Shown: positions 54,501 to 56,803, counted from the stretch's first letter. The stretch is 64,000 nucleotides of DNA from Dryomyza anilis (GCA_951804985.1 OX638132.1:86060696-86124695), one strand, 5' to 3'. Program-made: numbers and translations. Notes: generated by a model not told the origin, from the sequence alone.

Positions 54501-55027
54501 AAACGTTTTTACTGCAAAAACTTTTCTGGACTTTACTTTTCACGAGGTATAGAATTGACTGGAAATAAATTTTACTACAACTAAATTTTGTATAATGTAG
54601 TTATAATGACCGGGAACTTGTTTTATTAAAGGGTATTTTTATGGAAATTTTGAAAAGAATTAAATTACTTTTGATGGTAGAAACATTTATAGAGTAACAT
54701 TTATTATTGACTGAGGAAAATCATATTGAAGCTAAATTATAATGACAAAATTGGTCTTTGATGGATTTGAAAAATATTGGACTAATTATTTAAAGAAAAC
54801 TATTATCTATAAATTATATTAAATATATATTATTTTCTTAATTACAGAAGGCCGCAGCTTTGAAGAGCCAGCAAAATGGTGCCCTCCAGAATGGCACCGT
54901 CTCCAAGGGCGACACAAAGTTCGCCAACTCCATGGAGAAACTCGAGAACTACTGCAATGCGCCGACCATCACATCGACACCCGCCACAACGACGAGACAG
55001 CGATTCTATGCAGGATCGAACAATTAA
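5368..55027 (+). CDS. Very-long-chain fatty acid elongase, ELOVL1/7-like (whole split gene)
   Basis: A membrane condensing enzyme of the endoplasmic reticulum. It would join malonyl-CoA to a long-chain acyl-CoA, the first and rate-limiting step of each elongation cycle, supplying very-long-chain fatty acids for cuticular lipids, sphingolipids and hydrocarbons. Six coding pieces join in phase 0 to 323 codons plus stop, typical for the family. Visible motifs: DPRTRDWPLMSSP (aa 20-32), GPKLMENRKPF (50-60), KFTEFFDT (KxxExxDT, 122-129), catalytic histidine box HVIHH (145-149), NTFVHIIMYTYY (175-186) and TxxQxxQ (206-212). Hydrophobic runs lie near 33-50, 65-83, 112-121, 150-160, 167-194, 204-225 and 231-252. 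The C-terminus is lysine-rich after 258 but ends SNN, with no KKxx retrieval signal. Introns are 37754, 4391, 67, 5750 and 726 bp. The paralogue (CG31522/CG31523/CG2781/sit-like) cannot be fixed by eye. Confidence 0.93.
5455..6120. repeat. T-rich low-complexity tract
   Basis: About 650 bases made largely of TTTTATTTC / TTTTATATT words on the + strand with very few G. Two related starts (GGAAATTTTCACGTTTTTC near 5461 and GGAAATTTTATACGTTTTTC near 5607) suggest a duplicated segment. The Phe/Tyr/Leu/Ile-rich translations through it are compositional artefacts, not membrane proteins. Confidence 0.85.
6121..6619. other. Intron sequence, no gene seen
   Basis: AT-rich. Words near 6450-6500 (ACCGGTAAATACCATTAAA) resemble the interior of the family A MITE, suggesting an old degraded copy. 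Confidence 0.5.
6620..6830 (-). mobile_element. MITE family A copy 1
   Basis: Begins CACCCAGAAAAAAATTCCC after TA and carries TTAAAATTGGTCAATAGGAC, as in the other family A copies, but the far terminus is decayed. Interior words TGTCATGGTATTTT and TTTATCCTATTGACT match copies at 7310, 12852, 13126 and 30854. Confidence 0.8.
7310..7530 (+). mobile_element. MITE family A copy 2
   Basis: Starts CACTCAGAAAAAAATACTA after TA and ends AATTTTTTTCTGGGT. It is 221 bp, inverted relative to copy 1, and only 480 bp from it, so the two could pair in the primary transcript. Confidence 0.85.
7531..8420. other. Intron sequence, no gene seen
   Basis: AT-rich DNA with no recognised element. The target-site copy TTACAAAC of the following element occupies 8413-8420. 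Confidence 0.5.
8421..9097 (+). mobile_element. hAT-like non-autonomous element with CGTGC subterminal repeats, copy 1
   Basis: A 677-bp element with inverted ends TAGAGATGGGCGCGTGCC / GGCACGCGCCCATCTCTA, flanked by the direct repeat TTACAAAC (8413-8420 and 9098-9105). An 8-bp duplication fits the hAT superfamily. Both subterminal regions are arrays of degenerate CGTGC/CGTGT words, and the core holds degenerate GATTCCGGTTC words. There is no transposase. Related copies lie at 27957-28596 and 52076-52757, and a core fragment at 23398-23500. Apparent Cys/Val/Phe-rich reading frames come from the repeats. Confidence 0.8.
9106..9769. other. Intron sequence, no gene seen
   Basis: AT-rich with homopolymer runs; TTCTTCTTCTTC simple repeat near 9635. 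Nothing else recognised. Confidence 0.5.
9770..10320. promoter_or_regulatory. GC-richer island in intron 1 with CAG words and paired hairpins (possible enhancer)
   Basis: This stretch stands out from AT-rich surroundings. It is CAG/CAA-rich at about 9780-9900, and near 10200-10275 two small hairpins lie side by side, GTTGAAAGATTCAAC and CGTTTGTTCGACCAAACG, bracketed by CGATCG. It carries no domain and no clear splice-bounded exon. A cis-regulatory module or an alternative first exon are possibilities; neither is shown. Confidence 0.3.
10321..10821. other. Intron sequence, no gene seen
   Basis: AT-rich with A and T homopolymers and a short ACACACACAC run near 10325. Nothing recognised. Confidence 0.5.
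10822..11060. repeat. 9-bp minisatellite, GATCTTTTT unit
   Basis: About 26 head-to-tail copies of GATCTTTTT with occasional variants (GATTTTTTA, GATATTTTT). Because the unit is 9 bases, the - strand stays open as a Lys-Asp-Gln repeat of 84 codons; this is a by-product of the repeat. Each unit carries a GATC site. Confidence 0.93.
11061..12117. other. Intron sequence with TTACCCCA-type words
   Basis: No gene. Around 11560-11960 the word CCCACTTTACCCCAG and variants (CCCACTGTACTCC, CCCATATTACCCCATG) recur, probably an unclassified repeat. Similar words appear at 14715-14730 and, inverted, at 37620-37632. Confidence 0.45.
12118..12240 (-). mobile_element. tRNA-derived SINE head (truncated), duplicated-arm subfamily
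   Basis: The reverse strand reads an A-box-like TGGCTCGATTCGTTAGTGC and a B-box-like GAGTTCGAT, with the segment between duplicated (two GACTA.GAGCC..AAAGT units). The same duplication is in the SINE at 31890-32212, so it marks a subfamily. Only the tRNA-like head is present, with the first bases of the body. It is not a functional tRNA gene. Confidence 0.7.
12241..12851. other. Intron sequence, no gene seen
   Basis: AT-rich; nothing recognised. Confidence 0.5.
12852..13042 (-). mobile_element. MITE family A copy 3
   Basis: 191 bp, CACTCAGAAAAAAATCC to TATATTTCTGAGTG, flanked by TA (12850-12851, 13043-13044). Shorter and more diverged than copy 4, which follows 83 bp later in the opposite orientation. 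Confidence 0.85.
13126..13345 (+). mobile_element. MITE family A copy 4 (intact)
   Basis: 220 bp with ends CACCCAGAAAAAAATACTA and GGAATTTTTTTCTGGGTG, and TA duplicated at 13124-13125 and 13346-13347. Nearly identical to the copy at 30854-31073, so both are relatively recent. Confidence 0.9.
13346..14883. other. Intron sequence, no gene seen
   Basis: About 1.5 kb of AT-rich DNA. No exon with convincing splice sites, no defined repeat boundary. Confidence 0.5.
14884..15106 (+). mobile_element. MITE family D copy 3
   Basis: Contains GAATTCGAATTTCGGTAG, GCAAACCTTACT, GAGCGGCAAGAAATATGGCG and GTAGCGTCCCTGTTGAAAAA, as in the copies at 1-181 and 3892-4106, ending AAAACCCTTTTA. The right third contains a second terminal-type repeat. 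The - strand reading frame over it is spurious. Confidence 0.8.
15107..16273. other. Intron sequence, no gene seen
   Basis: AT-rich, with a short GTGATGTGATGTGTGTGTCTGT simple stretch near 15588-15610. A pyrimidine-TTTGCAG acceptor-like word at 16180-16190 has no exon-like sequence behind it. Confidence 0.45.
16274..16486. mobile_element. PIF/Harbinger-like MITE copy 1
   Basis: 213 bp with inverted ends GGGTGTGTGCGAATTC / GAATTCGCACACACCC, flanked by TAA on both sides (16271-16273, 16487-16489). A 3-bp TAA/TTA duplication is characteristic of PIF/Harbinger transposons. The subterminal AAATTGCTGACT / AGTCAGCAATTT pair is also inverted. Sister copy at 19003-19246. Confidence 0.8.
16490..17780. 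other. Intron sequence, no gene seen
   Basis: AT-rich, with a TTCG tetranucleotide run near 17099-17117. The 63-65-codon reading frames near 17185 and 17628 have no splice context, homology that I recognise or codon pattern supporting a gene. Confidence 0.45.
17781..18090. mobile_element. Foldback MITE (family B) fragment
   Basis: Shares TTCATCATATT, AATTATAAATACATGAATGTG, TTTTAATTCAATGAATGAA and a GATTTTTTTATGT end with the complete copy at 25172-25598, but the left terminus is missing. Confidence 0.6.
18318..18727. mobile_element. TA-flanked MITE, GACATCTGCACAAATG family, copy 2
   Basis: 410 bp from GACATCTGCACAAATG to GTAGATGTC, flanked by TA (18316-18317, 18728-18729). Its first ~110 bp are the reverse complement of 2383-2491. 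The reading frame at 18213-18467 overlaps its edge and is not a gene. Confidence 0.75.
19003..19246. mobile_element. PIF/Harbinger-like MITE copy 2
   Basis: 244 bp with inverted ends GGGTGTGTGCGAGTTCGACT / AGTCGAACTCGCACACACACCC and TAA flanks (19000-19002, 19247-19249). The subterminal AAATTGCTGACTAAACTAAA has its inverse at the right side, so the first ~40 bp can pair with the last ~40. Confidence 0.85.
19691..19768. repeat. 24-bp perfect inverted repeat (hairpin)
   Basis: Arms 19691-19714 and 19745-19768 are perfect reverse complements beginning AGGTGTCATTCGTAAAG, and pairing continues imperfectly inward for several bases, leaving a loop of about 14-30. No U-run follows, so it is not a bacterial-type terminator. 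It could be a small transposon remnant or a hairpin RNA. Confidence 0.85.
19843..20135 (+). mobile_element. tRNA-derived SINE, complete with target duplication
   Basis: The head contains an A box (TAGCTCAGTGGTTAGTGCG) and B box (GGTTCAAGCC) for RNA polymerase III, then a ~220-bp body with TGAAAAGCTCTCACCCGCCG and AGAGCTCGGCC, ending in an ATT repeat. The 16-base direct repeat TATAATGCTTAAAATG flanks it (19827-19842 and 20136-20151), as left by LINE-driven insertion. The body is shared with copies at 31890 and 40129. Confidence 0.92.
20174..20513. mobile_element. TA-type MITE rich in TCGATATCG words, copy 2
   Basis: Begins CCCAGTCTGCGATGTCTCGG and ends GCGAATGGCATACTGGG. Same interior words as 2818-3215 but about 60 bp shorter; the flanking TA is not preserved on the right. 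Confidence 0.75.
20514..21035. other. Intron sequence, no gene seen
   Basis: AT-rich. ACACGCAGAGAAAAAAATACC near 20793-20813 looks like an isolated end of a CACxCAG-type MITE whose partner I could not find. Confidence 0.4.
21036..21161. repeat. 44-bp imperfect inverted repeat
   Basis: Arms 21036-21079 and 21118-21161 (AGCATTTATATTT...AAAATACGT and its inverse) are complementary with few mismatches around a 38-base AT-rich spacer. Likely a small foldback transposon remnant. Confidence 0.8.
21162..22130. other. Intron sequence with ACCTTTAACA words
   Basis: No gene. From about 21600 to 22030 the words AACCTTT / CTTTAACAGATTTGA and TTTAAAAGTT recur irregularly, suggesting a decayed short tandem repeat of about 20-30 bp. 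Confidence 0.45.
22131..23300. promoter_or_regulatory. CA/CAG/ATC-repeat-rich intronic stretch
   Basis: Less AT-biased than its surroundings, with runs of CAACAA, ATCATC (22279-22310), TTTCATTTCA (22260-22275) and GCAGCAGCAGCAC (23090-23105). Such simple runs are common in fly regulatory DNA and 5' leaders, but no splice-bounded exon or long frame is seen. The function is a guess. Confidence 0.25.
23398..23500 (-). repeat. Fragment of the hAT-like element core
   Basis: Contains GGTACCGGAATCGGAAC, AATCGGAACCGCTATTTT and GGAACCGAC, the same degenerate words as the core of 8421-9097 and 52076-52757, without terminal sequences. Confidence 0.6.
23690..24660. mobile_element. Foldback-like element, copy B
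   Basis: The left end is an array of AAAATGTCGAAAACAA units (23690-23935); the right end is an array of the inverse TTTTCGACATTTT (24455-24655). Between them is a ~520-bp non-repeated core. Outer ends GGTACGATAAGTCGAAA and the inverse of GTACGAAATATCGAAA are inverted. Overlapping reading frames of 66-115 codons on both strands cover the array and core; none shows a transposase motif. The sequence beyond 24685 matches that beyond the Foldback-like element at 1330-1755. Confidence 0.65.
24830..25135. repeat. Dispersed repeat with ~200-bp tandem subunits, locus B
   Basis: Two subunits with TCTGTGATTTATTA and TTTTAGGAACAAAGTGT (or GAAACAAAGTGT), each preceded by a CGTCCGGAATT / CGTCCAGAATT word, in the same order as 3300-3660. 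Confidence 0.65.
25172..25598. mobile_element. Foldback MITE (family B), complete, TA-flanked
   Basis: 427 bp with ends CACACAAAAAAAAATC and GATTTTTTTATGTG, TA on both sides (25170-25171, 25599-25600). The left arm ACTACCAGTATTCATCATA...TTCATTCATTGAA pairs with the right arm over roughly 190 bp, so almost the whole element can fold back on itself. The - strand reading frame across it is spurious. Confidence 0.85.
25640..26500. other. Intron sequence, no gene seen
   Basis: AT-rich; nothing recognised. The 119-codon reading frame starting at 26393 runs straight into the next repeat and is not supported. Confidence 0.45.
26505..27175 (+). repeat. Fly-wide TATACCCT / TTCTTGATCAG dispersed repeat, copy 1
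   Basis: Starts with a small hairpin, TATACCCTACACT and GTGAAAGGGTATA, then has GTATATATATTCTTGATCAG and a run of GTCTGTCTGT/CGTCCGTC words (26630-26712). These words are common in intergenic and intronic repeats of many flies. I am not certain of the family name. It ends near GTATACCCTGGTGACC and TTTAGGGTATTTATAGTC. The reading frames through the GTCTGT run are artefacts. Confidence 0.6.
27180..27956. other. Intron sequence, no gene seen
   Basis: AT-rich; nothing recognised. Confidence 0.5.
27957..28596 (+). mobile_element. hAT-like non-autonomous element, copy 2 (5' truncated)
   Basis: Starts inside the family at GTGTCACGCCCGAAAATC and ends at the intact terminus CACGCGCCCATCTCTA. Lacks the left TAGAGATGGGCGCG end. 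Same CGTGC-rich subterminal parts and GATTCCGGTTC core as 8421-9097, about 19 kb away. Confidence 0.8.
28600..29430. other. Intron sequence, no gene seen
   Basis: AT-rich sequence leading up to the candidate recursive splice site; no repeat boundaries recognised. Confidence 0.5.
29434..29469 (+). promoter_or_regulatory. Candidate recursive splice (ratchet) site in intron 1
   Basis: The order is CTAAT (29434-29438, branch-point consensus), a pyrimidine tract CTTTCTCTTTTCTTG, CAG ending at 29463, then GTAAGT at 29464-29469. A full 3' splice site abutting a full 5' splice site is the known ratchet-point signature of long fly introns. Splicing exon 1 to it would leave ATG followed by GTAAGT, a regenerated donor able to splice on to 43125. 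It cuts intron 1 into 24093 and 13661 bases. No transcript evidence is available here. Alternatively, 29464-29530 could be a short optional exon. Confidence 0.65.
29531..30853. other. Intron sequence, no gene seen
   Basis: AT-rich. The GC-richer patch 30155-30250 (GTGTCGCGTAACTTTCCAGC onward) is unexplained; 30360-30780 is very A/T-rich. Confidence 0.45.
30854..31073 (+). mobile_element. MITE family A copy 5 (intact)
   Basis: 220 bp, CACCCAGAAAAAAATACTA to TTTTTTTCTGGGTG, TA duplicated (30852-30853, 31074-31075). Nearly identical to 13126-13345. Confidence 0.9.
31233..31497. mobile_element. MITE family D copy 4, inverted-duplicate form
   Basis: GTTCAACAGGGACGATAC near the left end and GTAGCGTCCCTGTTGAAAAA at the right, with GCTCTTTTGACAT, GGTTTGCCATTTCATG and their inverses symmetrically placed. 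The element is therefore a ~265-bp palindrome with a spacer around 31320-31385. It ends at AAAAACCCTT followed by TA and abuts the next foldback element. Confidence 0.8.
31500..32462. mobile_element. Large foldback element with an inserted SINE
   Basis: Ends TAAGGCATTCTTTTTCATAT and the inverse of TAAGGCATTCTTTTTCAAAT are flanked by TA (31498-31499, 32463-32464). Arms of about 225 bp (31500-31726 and 32218-32462) are inverted copies sharing CAGGG...AAATTATATAACTTTGCAT-type words. The loop holds a fragment resembling MITE family C (31728-31795) and a whole SINE. A TA microsatellite (about 32330-32356) lies in the right arm. Confidence 0.75.
31890..32212 (+). mobile_element. tRNA-derived SINE, duplicated-arm subfamily, with target duplication
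   Basis: The tRNA-like head TCGTCTGGTTAGTGCGTTGG is followed by a duplicated middle (TACGAGCGAAAAGTCG and TACGAGCCGAAAGGTCC), then B box GGTTCGATCC. The body matches 19843-20135. The direct repeat TATTACCTTCAAAA flanks it (31876-31889 and 32213-32226). It was inserted into the foldback element, so it is younger than it. Confidence 0.9.
32738..32902. repeat. Foldback repeat with ~42-bp arms
   Basis: AAATGTCCTATTTTGCACCC and AGTTTAAGAAACAGGGTGTTT at the left are mirrored by AAACACCCTGTATCTTAAAC and GGGTGTAAAATAGGACATTT at the right, with about 70 bases between. The ACAGGGTGTTTAA word is shared with the arms of 31500-32462. Confidence 0.8.
32903..33309. other. Intron sequence, no gene seen
   Basis: AT-rich; nothing recognised. 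Confidence 0.5.
33310..34052 (+). mobile_element. MITE family C copy with tandemly amplified left arm
   Basis: CACATAGAAGAATTCTC (decayed terminus) is followed by six ~100-bp tandem copies of the family C left arm. Each has TCTTTTGGCATGAGGTTGAA or a variant, a GTTAGTTGTGACAACCAACT block and TTTAATCCACAATTTTTACA. Units alternate between two types, giving a ~200-bp higher-order dimer. The right part (about 33955-34052) carries the usual GAACCGACGAGCAGTTGAG end. This is satellite formation inside a transposon. Confidence 0.8.
34053..34480. other. Intron sequence, no gene seen
   Basis: Mixed AT-rich sequence. A GACCGACCGACCGATAGATG / GACAGACAAACAGACAG run follows at 34485-34560, the inverse of the GTCTGT run of the fly-wide repeat. 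Confidence 0.45.
34561..35499. other. Intron sequence, no gene seen
   Basis: AT-rich; nothing recognised. Confidence 0.45.
35500..35625 (-). repeat. Fly-wide TATACCCT / TTCTTGATCAG repeat, fragment
   Basis: CTGATCAAAAATATATATAC, TTTCCATACCGGACACGCC and GGTGTAGGGTATA are the inverse of words in 26505-26620. Only the terminal ~120 bp are present. Confidence 0.7.
35776..35945 (-). mobile_element. MITE family A copy 6 (ends lost)
   Basis: AATCCCATTAAAATTGG, TTTCATATAAACTCAAT and TTATCCTATTGATTAATTT match family A, but both CACCCAG ends are gone. Confidence 0.75.
36011..36231. mobile_element. TA-flanked MITE, CACGCAGAAAAAATTTG family
   Basis: 221 bp with ends CACGCAGAAAAAATTTGTTT and ATAATTTTTCCCTGTGTG, TA on both sides (36009-36010, 36232-36233). 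Inverted subterminal TTTGCTGCAAA / TTTGCAGCAAA. Related words occur near 50200-50660. Confidence 0.8.
36452..37258. mobile_element. TA-flanked element, CACTAAGAAAACA family (807 bp)
   Basis: Ends CACTAAGAAAACATGATG and CATCTTTGTTTTCTTAGTG, TA at 36450-36451 and 37259-37260. The subterminal GATAGTTTTGCTG word recurs internally. No transposase frame. Confidence 0.75.
37261..38025. other. Intron sequence, no gene seen
   Basis: AT-rich; CACTCAGAAAAATGA near 37947 looks like an isolated MITE end. Confidence 0.45.
38026..38128 (-). mobile_element. tRNA-derived SINE head, truncated
   Basis: The reverse strand reads GGTAGCTCGTCTGGTTAGTG, a B-box-like GGTTCGATCGCC and the start of the body (CAACATCTTTTTCATAGAAA). 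The rest of the body is missing. Confidence 0.75.
38129..39148. other. Intron sequence, no gene seen
   Basis: AT-rich; nothing recognised. Confidence 0.5.
39149..39241. repeat. 42-bp perfect inverted repeat with 9-base loop
   Basis: Arms 39149-39190 and 39200-39241 are exact reverse complements (AATGAAGTTAGTTGTTACAA...CAAAACC), loop TAAATTTAT. The outer arm resembles the inner part of MITE family C (GAATGAAGTTAGTTGGTACA), so it is probably a recent rearranged fragment. The stem length is also within the range of miRNA or hairpin-siRNA precursors, but nothing else supports that. Confidence 0.93.
39462..39541. repeat. TA dinucleotide microsatellite
   Basis: About 40 uninterrupted TA units. 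The Tyr-Ile reading frames on both strands over it are artefacts. Confidence 0.97.
39542..40128. other. Intron sequence, no gene seen
   Basis: AT-rich; an 81-codon frame at 39632-39877 has no supporting signal. Confidence 0.45.
40129..41275 (+). mobile_element. tRNA-derived SINE split by another element
   Basis: The left part 40129-40303 has the decayed head (GAACTACGAGCCGAATGG) and body words through GCAGGTCCCACCACTT. The right part 41188-41275 resumes with TTTGAGTTCAAAT, CACAGCTCAAATGG and AACTCGGCC, ending CCAAACTATTATTAT. Comparison with 19843-20135 shows the break falls after CCACCACTT. The 884-bp insert is described separately. Confidence 0.85.
40304..41187. mobile_element. DNA-transposon-like insert with CCCAAGTAA ends
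   Basis: 884 bp with inverted ends CCCAAGTAACCA / TGATTACTTGGG (11 of 12 match), lying inside a SINE, so its limits are sharply defined. Subterminal GTGGCAA / TTGCCAC words recur in both directions. The target duplication is at most TT, which does not point to a familiar superfamily. No transposase frame is visible. Confidence 0.8.
41340..41545 (+). mobile_element. tRNA-derived SINE, diverged variant
   Basis: A box GGTGGCTCAGATGGTTAAGG and B box GGTTCGAACACC, followed by body words CTTCCGAGAGTAAAA and AGATTCGGCATTAAGC that correspond to the other SINEs. The head resembles a different tRNA from the other copies. The anticodon-arm region does not fold as a functional tRNA. Confidence 0.75.
41546..43124. 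other. End of intron 1, no gene seen
   Basis: AT-rich. Ends in TTTCTCTTTTTCCAG before exon 2. Small frames at 41815-42003 and 42611-42805 have no support. Confidence 0.5.
43125..43262 (+). CDS. Elongase exon 2 (residues 2-47)
   Basis: 138 bases between TCTCTTTTTCCAG and GTACTT. Encodes the cytosolic lead, the family motif DPRTRDWPLMSSP and the first membrane span up to AYFVK. Codon choice is markedly GC-richer than the intron. Entered and left in phase 0. Confidence 0.93.
44785..45456. mobile_element. MITE family C head-to-head pair (large palindrome)
   Basis: An inverted copy (44785-45104, starting CACACAGAATAGAGATTTG after TA) faces a forward copy (about 45149-45456, ending CAAATCTCTACTCTG) across ~45 bp, giving arms of about 310 bp. 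Both carry the GGCGGAACTGC / GGCAGTTCTGCC and GACTAAG.GGTTGAGAG landmarks. It probably arose by one copy inserting beside another, or by inverted duplication. Confidence 0.8.
46165..46484 (+). mobile_element. MITE family C, complete copy
   Basis: 320 bp from CACACAGAAAAATCCTCTTT to CAAATCTCTATTCTGTGTG, TA on both sides (46163-46164, 46485-46486). Landmarks GGCATGAGGTTGGAA, CGGTTAAATCGAATG and GAACCGATTAAGTTGGTTGG define the family. Confidence 0.88.
46487..46666 (-). mobile_element. MITE family C, partial inverted copy
   Basis: Directly follows the complete copy and ends GATGATTTTTCTGTGTG. It carries the left half only, in inverse orientation, so the pair forms a second palindrome. Confidence 0.8.
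47654..47761 (+). CDS. Elongase exon 3 (residues 48-83)
   Basis: 108 bases between TTTTACAG and GTATTT. Encodes VLGPKLMENRKPFQL, the conserved first loop, and most of the second membrane span through AWLFYE. The exon's first bases, GTACTT, resemble a donor, as does the end of exon 2, but the reading frame requires them. Confidence 0.93.
47762..47828 (+). other. Elongase intron 3 (67 bp)
   Basis: GTATTT...TTTATTGCAG, the typical minimal fly intron size. Confidence 0.9.
47829..47909 (+). CDS. Elongase exon 4 (residues 84-110)
   Basis: 81 bases from SCIGGWLNGYNIRCEPVDYA to NTPKAVR, the lumenal loop with the conserved Cys-x-Pro/x-Val-Asp-Tyr sequence of ELOVL1/7-type proteins. Donor GTAAGC. Confidence 0.92.
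48631..48924 (+). mobile_element. MITE family C copy
   Basis: CACACAGAAAAATCATCCTT to TTTTATTCTGTGTG with the family landmarks; about 294 bp. The flanking TA is not preserved. Confidence 0.85.
49079..49370 (+). mobile_element. MITE family C copy
   Basis: CACACAGAAAAATCCTCTTT to CAAATCTCTATTCTGTGTG, about 292 bp, same orientation as the copy 155 bp upstream. Confidence 0.87.
49511..49748. mobile_element. Inverted-repeat element, CACTGAGGGAAAAACG ends
   Basis: The left ACGTAATAAAATTAAATA is mirrored by TATTTAATTTTATTACGT at the right; outer parts CACTGAGGG and CACTTAGTG are imperfect inverses. About 238 bp, AT-rich. Confidence 0.6.
49749..51940. other. Intron 4 interior, no gene seen
   Basis: AT-rich. 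50200-50660 has TTTGCTGTAAA / TTTGCTACAAA and CAAACGAAGATC / GATCGTTTG words in both orientations, resembling the MITE at 36011-36231. Otherwise nothing. Confidence 0.45.
52076..52757 (-). mobile_element. hAT-like non-autonomous element, copy 3 (inverted)
   Basis: Begins GGAGATGGGCGCGTGCC and runs through GCACGGACACGCACGGGCAC and GGAATCGGAACCGAAACC words to GCGCGTGCCTGATTTTGG, then breaks off in GGCAC. Same length class as 8421-9097 and opposite in orientation; no target duplication could be recognised. The Arg/Cys-rich frames over it are spurious. Confidence 0.8.
52885..53186 (-). mobile_element. MITE family C copy (inverted, TA-flanked)
   Basis: 302 bp from CACACAGAATACTCTTTACC to GAGGACTTTTCTGTGTG, TA at 52883-52884 and 53187-53188. 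Confidence 0.87.
53660..54121 (+). CDS. Elongase exon 5 (residues 111-264, catalytic core)
   Basis: 462 bases between CATTTACAG and GTAAGT. Encodes KFTEFFDT, the catalytic HVIHH box (53762-53776), GGHSTFFGFLNTFVHIIMYT and the TxxQxxQ span, ending YLKKEQK. Strong third-position G/C preference compared with the introns. Reading past the donor would add 27 codons to a stop at 54203-54205, a possible retained-intron form. Confidence 0.96.
53762..53776 (+). other. Histidine box HVIHH of the elongase
   Basis: His145, His148 and His149 form the HxxHH motif that is essential in ELO-family condensing enzymes. All three histidines are intact, so the enzyme is predicted to be active. Confidence 0.95.
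54122..54847 (+). other. Elongase intron 5 (726 bp)
   Basis: GTAAGT...TTCTTAATTACAG; AT-rich with no repeats recognised. Confidence 0.9.
54848..55027 (+). CDS. Elongase exon 6 (residues 265-323 and stop)
   Basis: 180 bases ending TAA at 55025-55027. Encodes a cytosolic tail of 59 residues, polar with Asn/Gln/Thr/Ser-rich stretches (SQQNGALQNG, TSTPATTTRQ). This poorly conserved tail is the part that best separates insect elongase paralogues. It has no KKxx at the end; lysines cluster at aa 258-265. Confidence 0.93.
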   Translation, partial: KAAALKSQQNGALQNGTVSKGDTKFANSMEKLENYCNAPTITSTPATTTRQRFYAGSNN

Positions 55028-55530
55028 TTTATTTATTATTTTTATACCTAAAACAATTCTTAGTTCTAAGTTAATTTTTATACAGTTAATGAGATATAAT
55101 ATGTATAATTACCAAGTAGTTTAGTATAACAGAGTTTTTAATGAATGTAATTGAGAGACATATTATTTGCATTAATAATTATAATTTCTATTTGTAAGAA
55201 TTTGAATTTTAATGGAAATGTTGTTGATGTATTTAATACATAAAATTATGTAAAATATTAAAAAATTATATTTAATTTAGTTGACTCTCCTTTGATGCCA
55301 GGCATGCGGCGAGTTGTTGTAATATTATTTTTTTTTTAGTTTTTCTGAGCCAAAATAGAGCATTAAGTAGTAGAAGAAAAAGAATAAAATAAAATGATAC
55401 TACATATGAATTACAACATCTTATCGACGTTTGAAGAGTGTAACGTGTAGCATGTATTTTCTGTAAATTCAGATTACTAAAAAAAAATAAAAATCTATTT
55501 TCAAACATTTTTGAGAAAATAAAGAGAAAA
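55028..55530 (+). terminator. Elongase 3' UTR and likely poly(A) sites
   Basis: AT-rich 3' UTR. AATAAA occurs at 55486-55491 and 55518-55523, the latter followed by the T-rich stretch TTGGTTTTATTTTATTTAG, a good cleavage context. The exact 3' end is not determined. Confidence 0.5.
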
Positions 55531-55905
55531 CAACTTGGTTTTATTTTATTTAGCCCTAAATCTTTATATGTATATTTTACTTGAAATATATGATTGACAT
55601 TATTTTTTTTATGATATAATTGGGGTTCTAGGATTAATCACATTTTTGGATTATTAGAAGACTGATTCACTGATTGATCTAGTTTTTTGATATAATTTTT
55701 AAATAAAAAAAATGTAATTTATCAATTAATAATCATTTTATTACTCGTAACTCTGATTAGTTTATTAATCAATGGCTGCATTCAGCTCACTCAACAGAAT
55801 GTGCAACTGTTAAGTATTTTGTGCCTGAATTTAAACAACCCCCGGTCGCTATTTTTTTGTTTAGGCCAAATTTGCGCTAACTTTGTTATCGATAACATTC
55901 GATGA
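55531..55905. other. Intergenic, no gene seen
   Basis: AT-rich; nothing recognised. Confidence 0.5.
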
Positions 55906-56165
55906 CATTCAATGACATTTTATCTATAAATATAAAAAACTCTTGGTCCGTCTGTCGGTCTGTCTGTTTGTTCCAGCATTACGTCCAAACCGCTGAACCG
56001 ATTCAACTGAAATTTTGTAACATGGTACTATGGAGTCCGGAGGGTGTCATAGGCTATATATGGGCGCGATTGGACAAAGGGGTACCTCCATAAAAACTAA
56101 ACATTCCAAACGACATAACTCAGCACATACACAAGCTAAAAAGATGAAACAAAAAACTAACATTA

Positions 56166-56295
56166 AAACTCACCACAATGAAACTCACCACACTAAAACT
56201 TACCACACTAAATCTCACCACACTAAAACTCACCACACTAAAACTCACCACACTAAAACTCACCACACTAAAACTCACCACACTAAAACTTACTA
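56166..56295. repeat. 15-bp minisatellite, ACCACACTAAAACTC unit, second locus
   Basis: About nine tandem units, more uniform than at 345-478. The His-Thr-Lys repeat reading frame is an artefact of the 15-base unit. Confidence 0.9.
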
Positions 56296-56299
56296 AAAC

Positions 56300-56760
56300 A
56301 AAATTCCGAAATCAAAAACGATAAATCACAAAAACGCAGAAACAAAATACAAAACGAAAAAAAAAAACAAAAGCAAAATACAAAAATAAAAGCAAAGACA
56401 AAAAACAAAAGCAAACACAAAAATAAAATAAAAATAAAAAGCAAAATCAAAACACACAAAATCAAAAACACTAAAATAAAAGCAAAAATACAAAAACAAA
56501 AGAAAAAGGAAAAACACAAAATCAAAATAAAAAACGTAAAAAAATATCAAAAATAAAAATGACCAAGAACAATATTTAATACACAAAAACAAAAGCAAAA
56601 CACAAAAAATTAAACAAAAACAAAATTGTCAATTTCAAAAACAAAAGTAATCAAATAAAAAAATGCAAAAAAAAGAATAACTCAAAATAATAGCAAAAAA
56701 AAAACGGGAATAACAAAAGTGAACAGGTATGCTTAAAAAATGGCTTAAAAAAAACAAAAA
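56300..56760. repeat. A-rich CAAAA low-complexity tract
   Basis: Degenerate ACAAAAGCAAAA / AAAATACAAAAAT words on the + strand with almost no T-rich interruptions. The Phe/Leu/Cys-rich - strand translations are artefacts. Confidence 0.85.
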
Positions 56761-56803
56761 AATTAAAACCCCTGTTGCGCAGACCGGATACAAAATACTA
56801 GTT

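Larger units (their letters stand above)
55906..56803. mobile_element. Helitron-like / minisatellite-bearing repeat, copy 2
   Basis: Opens with GGTCCGTCTGTCGGTCTGTC, AAACCGCTGAACCGATTC and GGGCGCGATTGGACAAAGG, words seen in widespread insect repeats. It continues with a 15-bp ACCACACTAAAACTC array (56166-56295) shared with 345-478, then ~430 bases of A-rich CAAAA(G/T) simple sequence, and ends ACAAAATACTAGT. The CTAGT end suits a Helitron, but the hairpin before it is weak, so the class is uncertain. Confidence 0.4.

Noticed and set aside
56030..56296. His-Thr-Lys repeat protein (metal-binding-like)
   Set aside because: Translation of the 15-bp minisatellite; the histidine spacing has no functional meaning here.
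56283..56598. Phe/Cys/Leu-rich - strand frames
   Set aside because: Inverse of an A-rich CAAAA simple-sequence tract.
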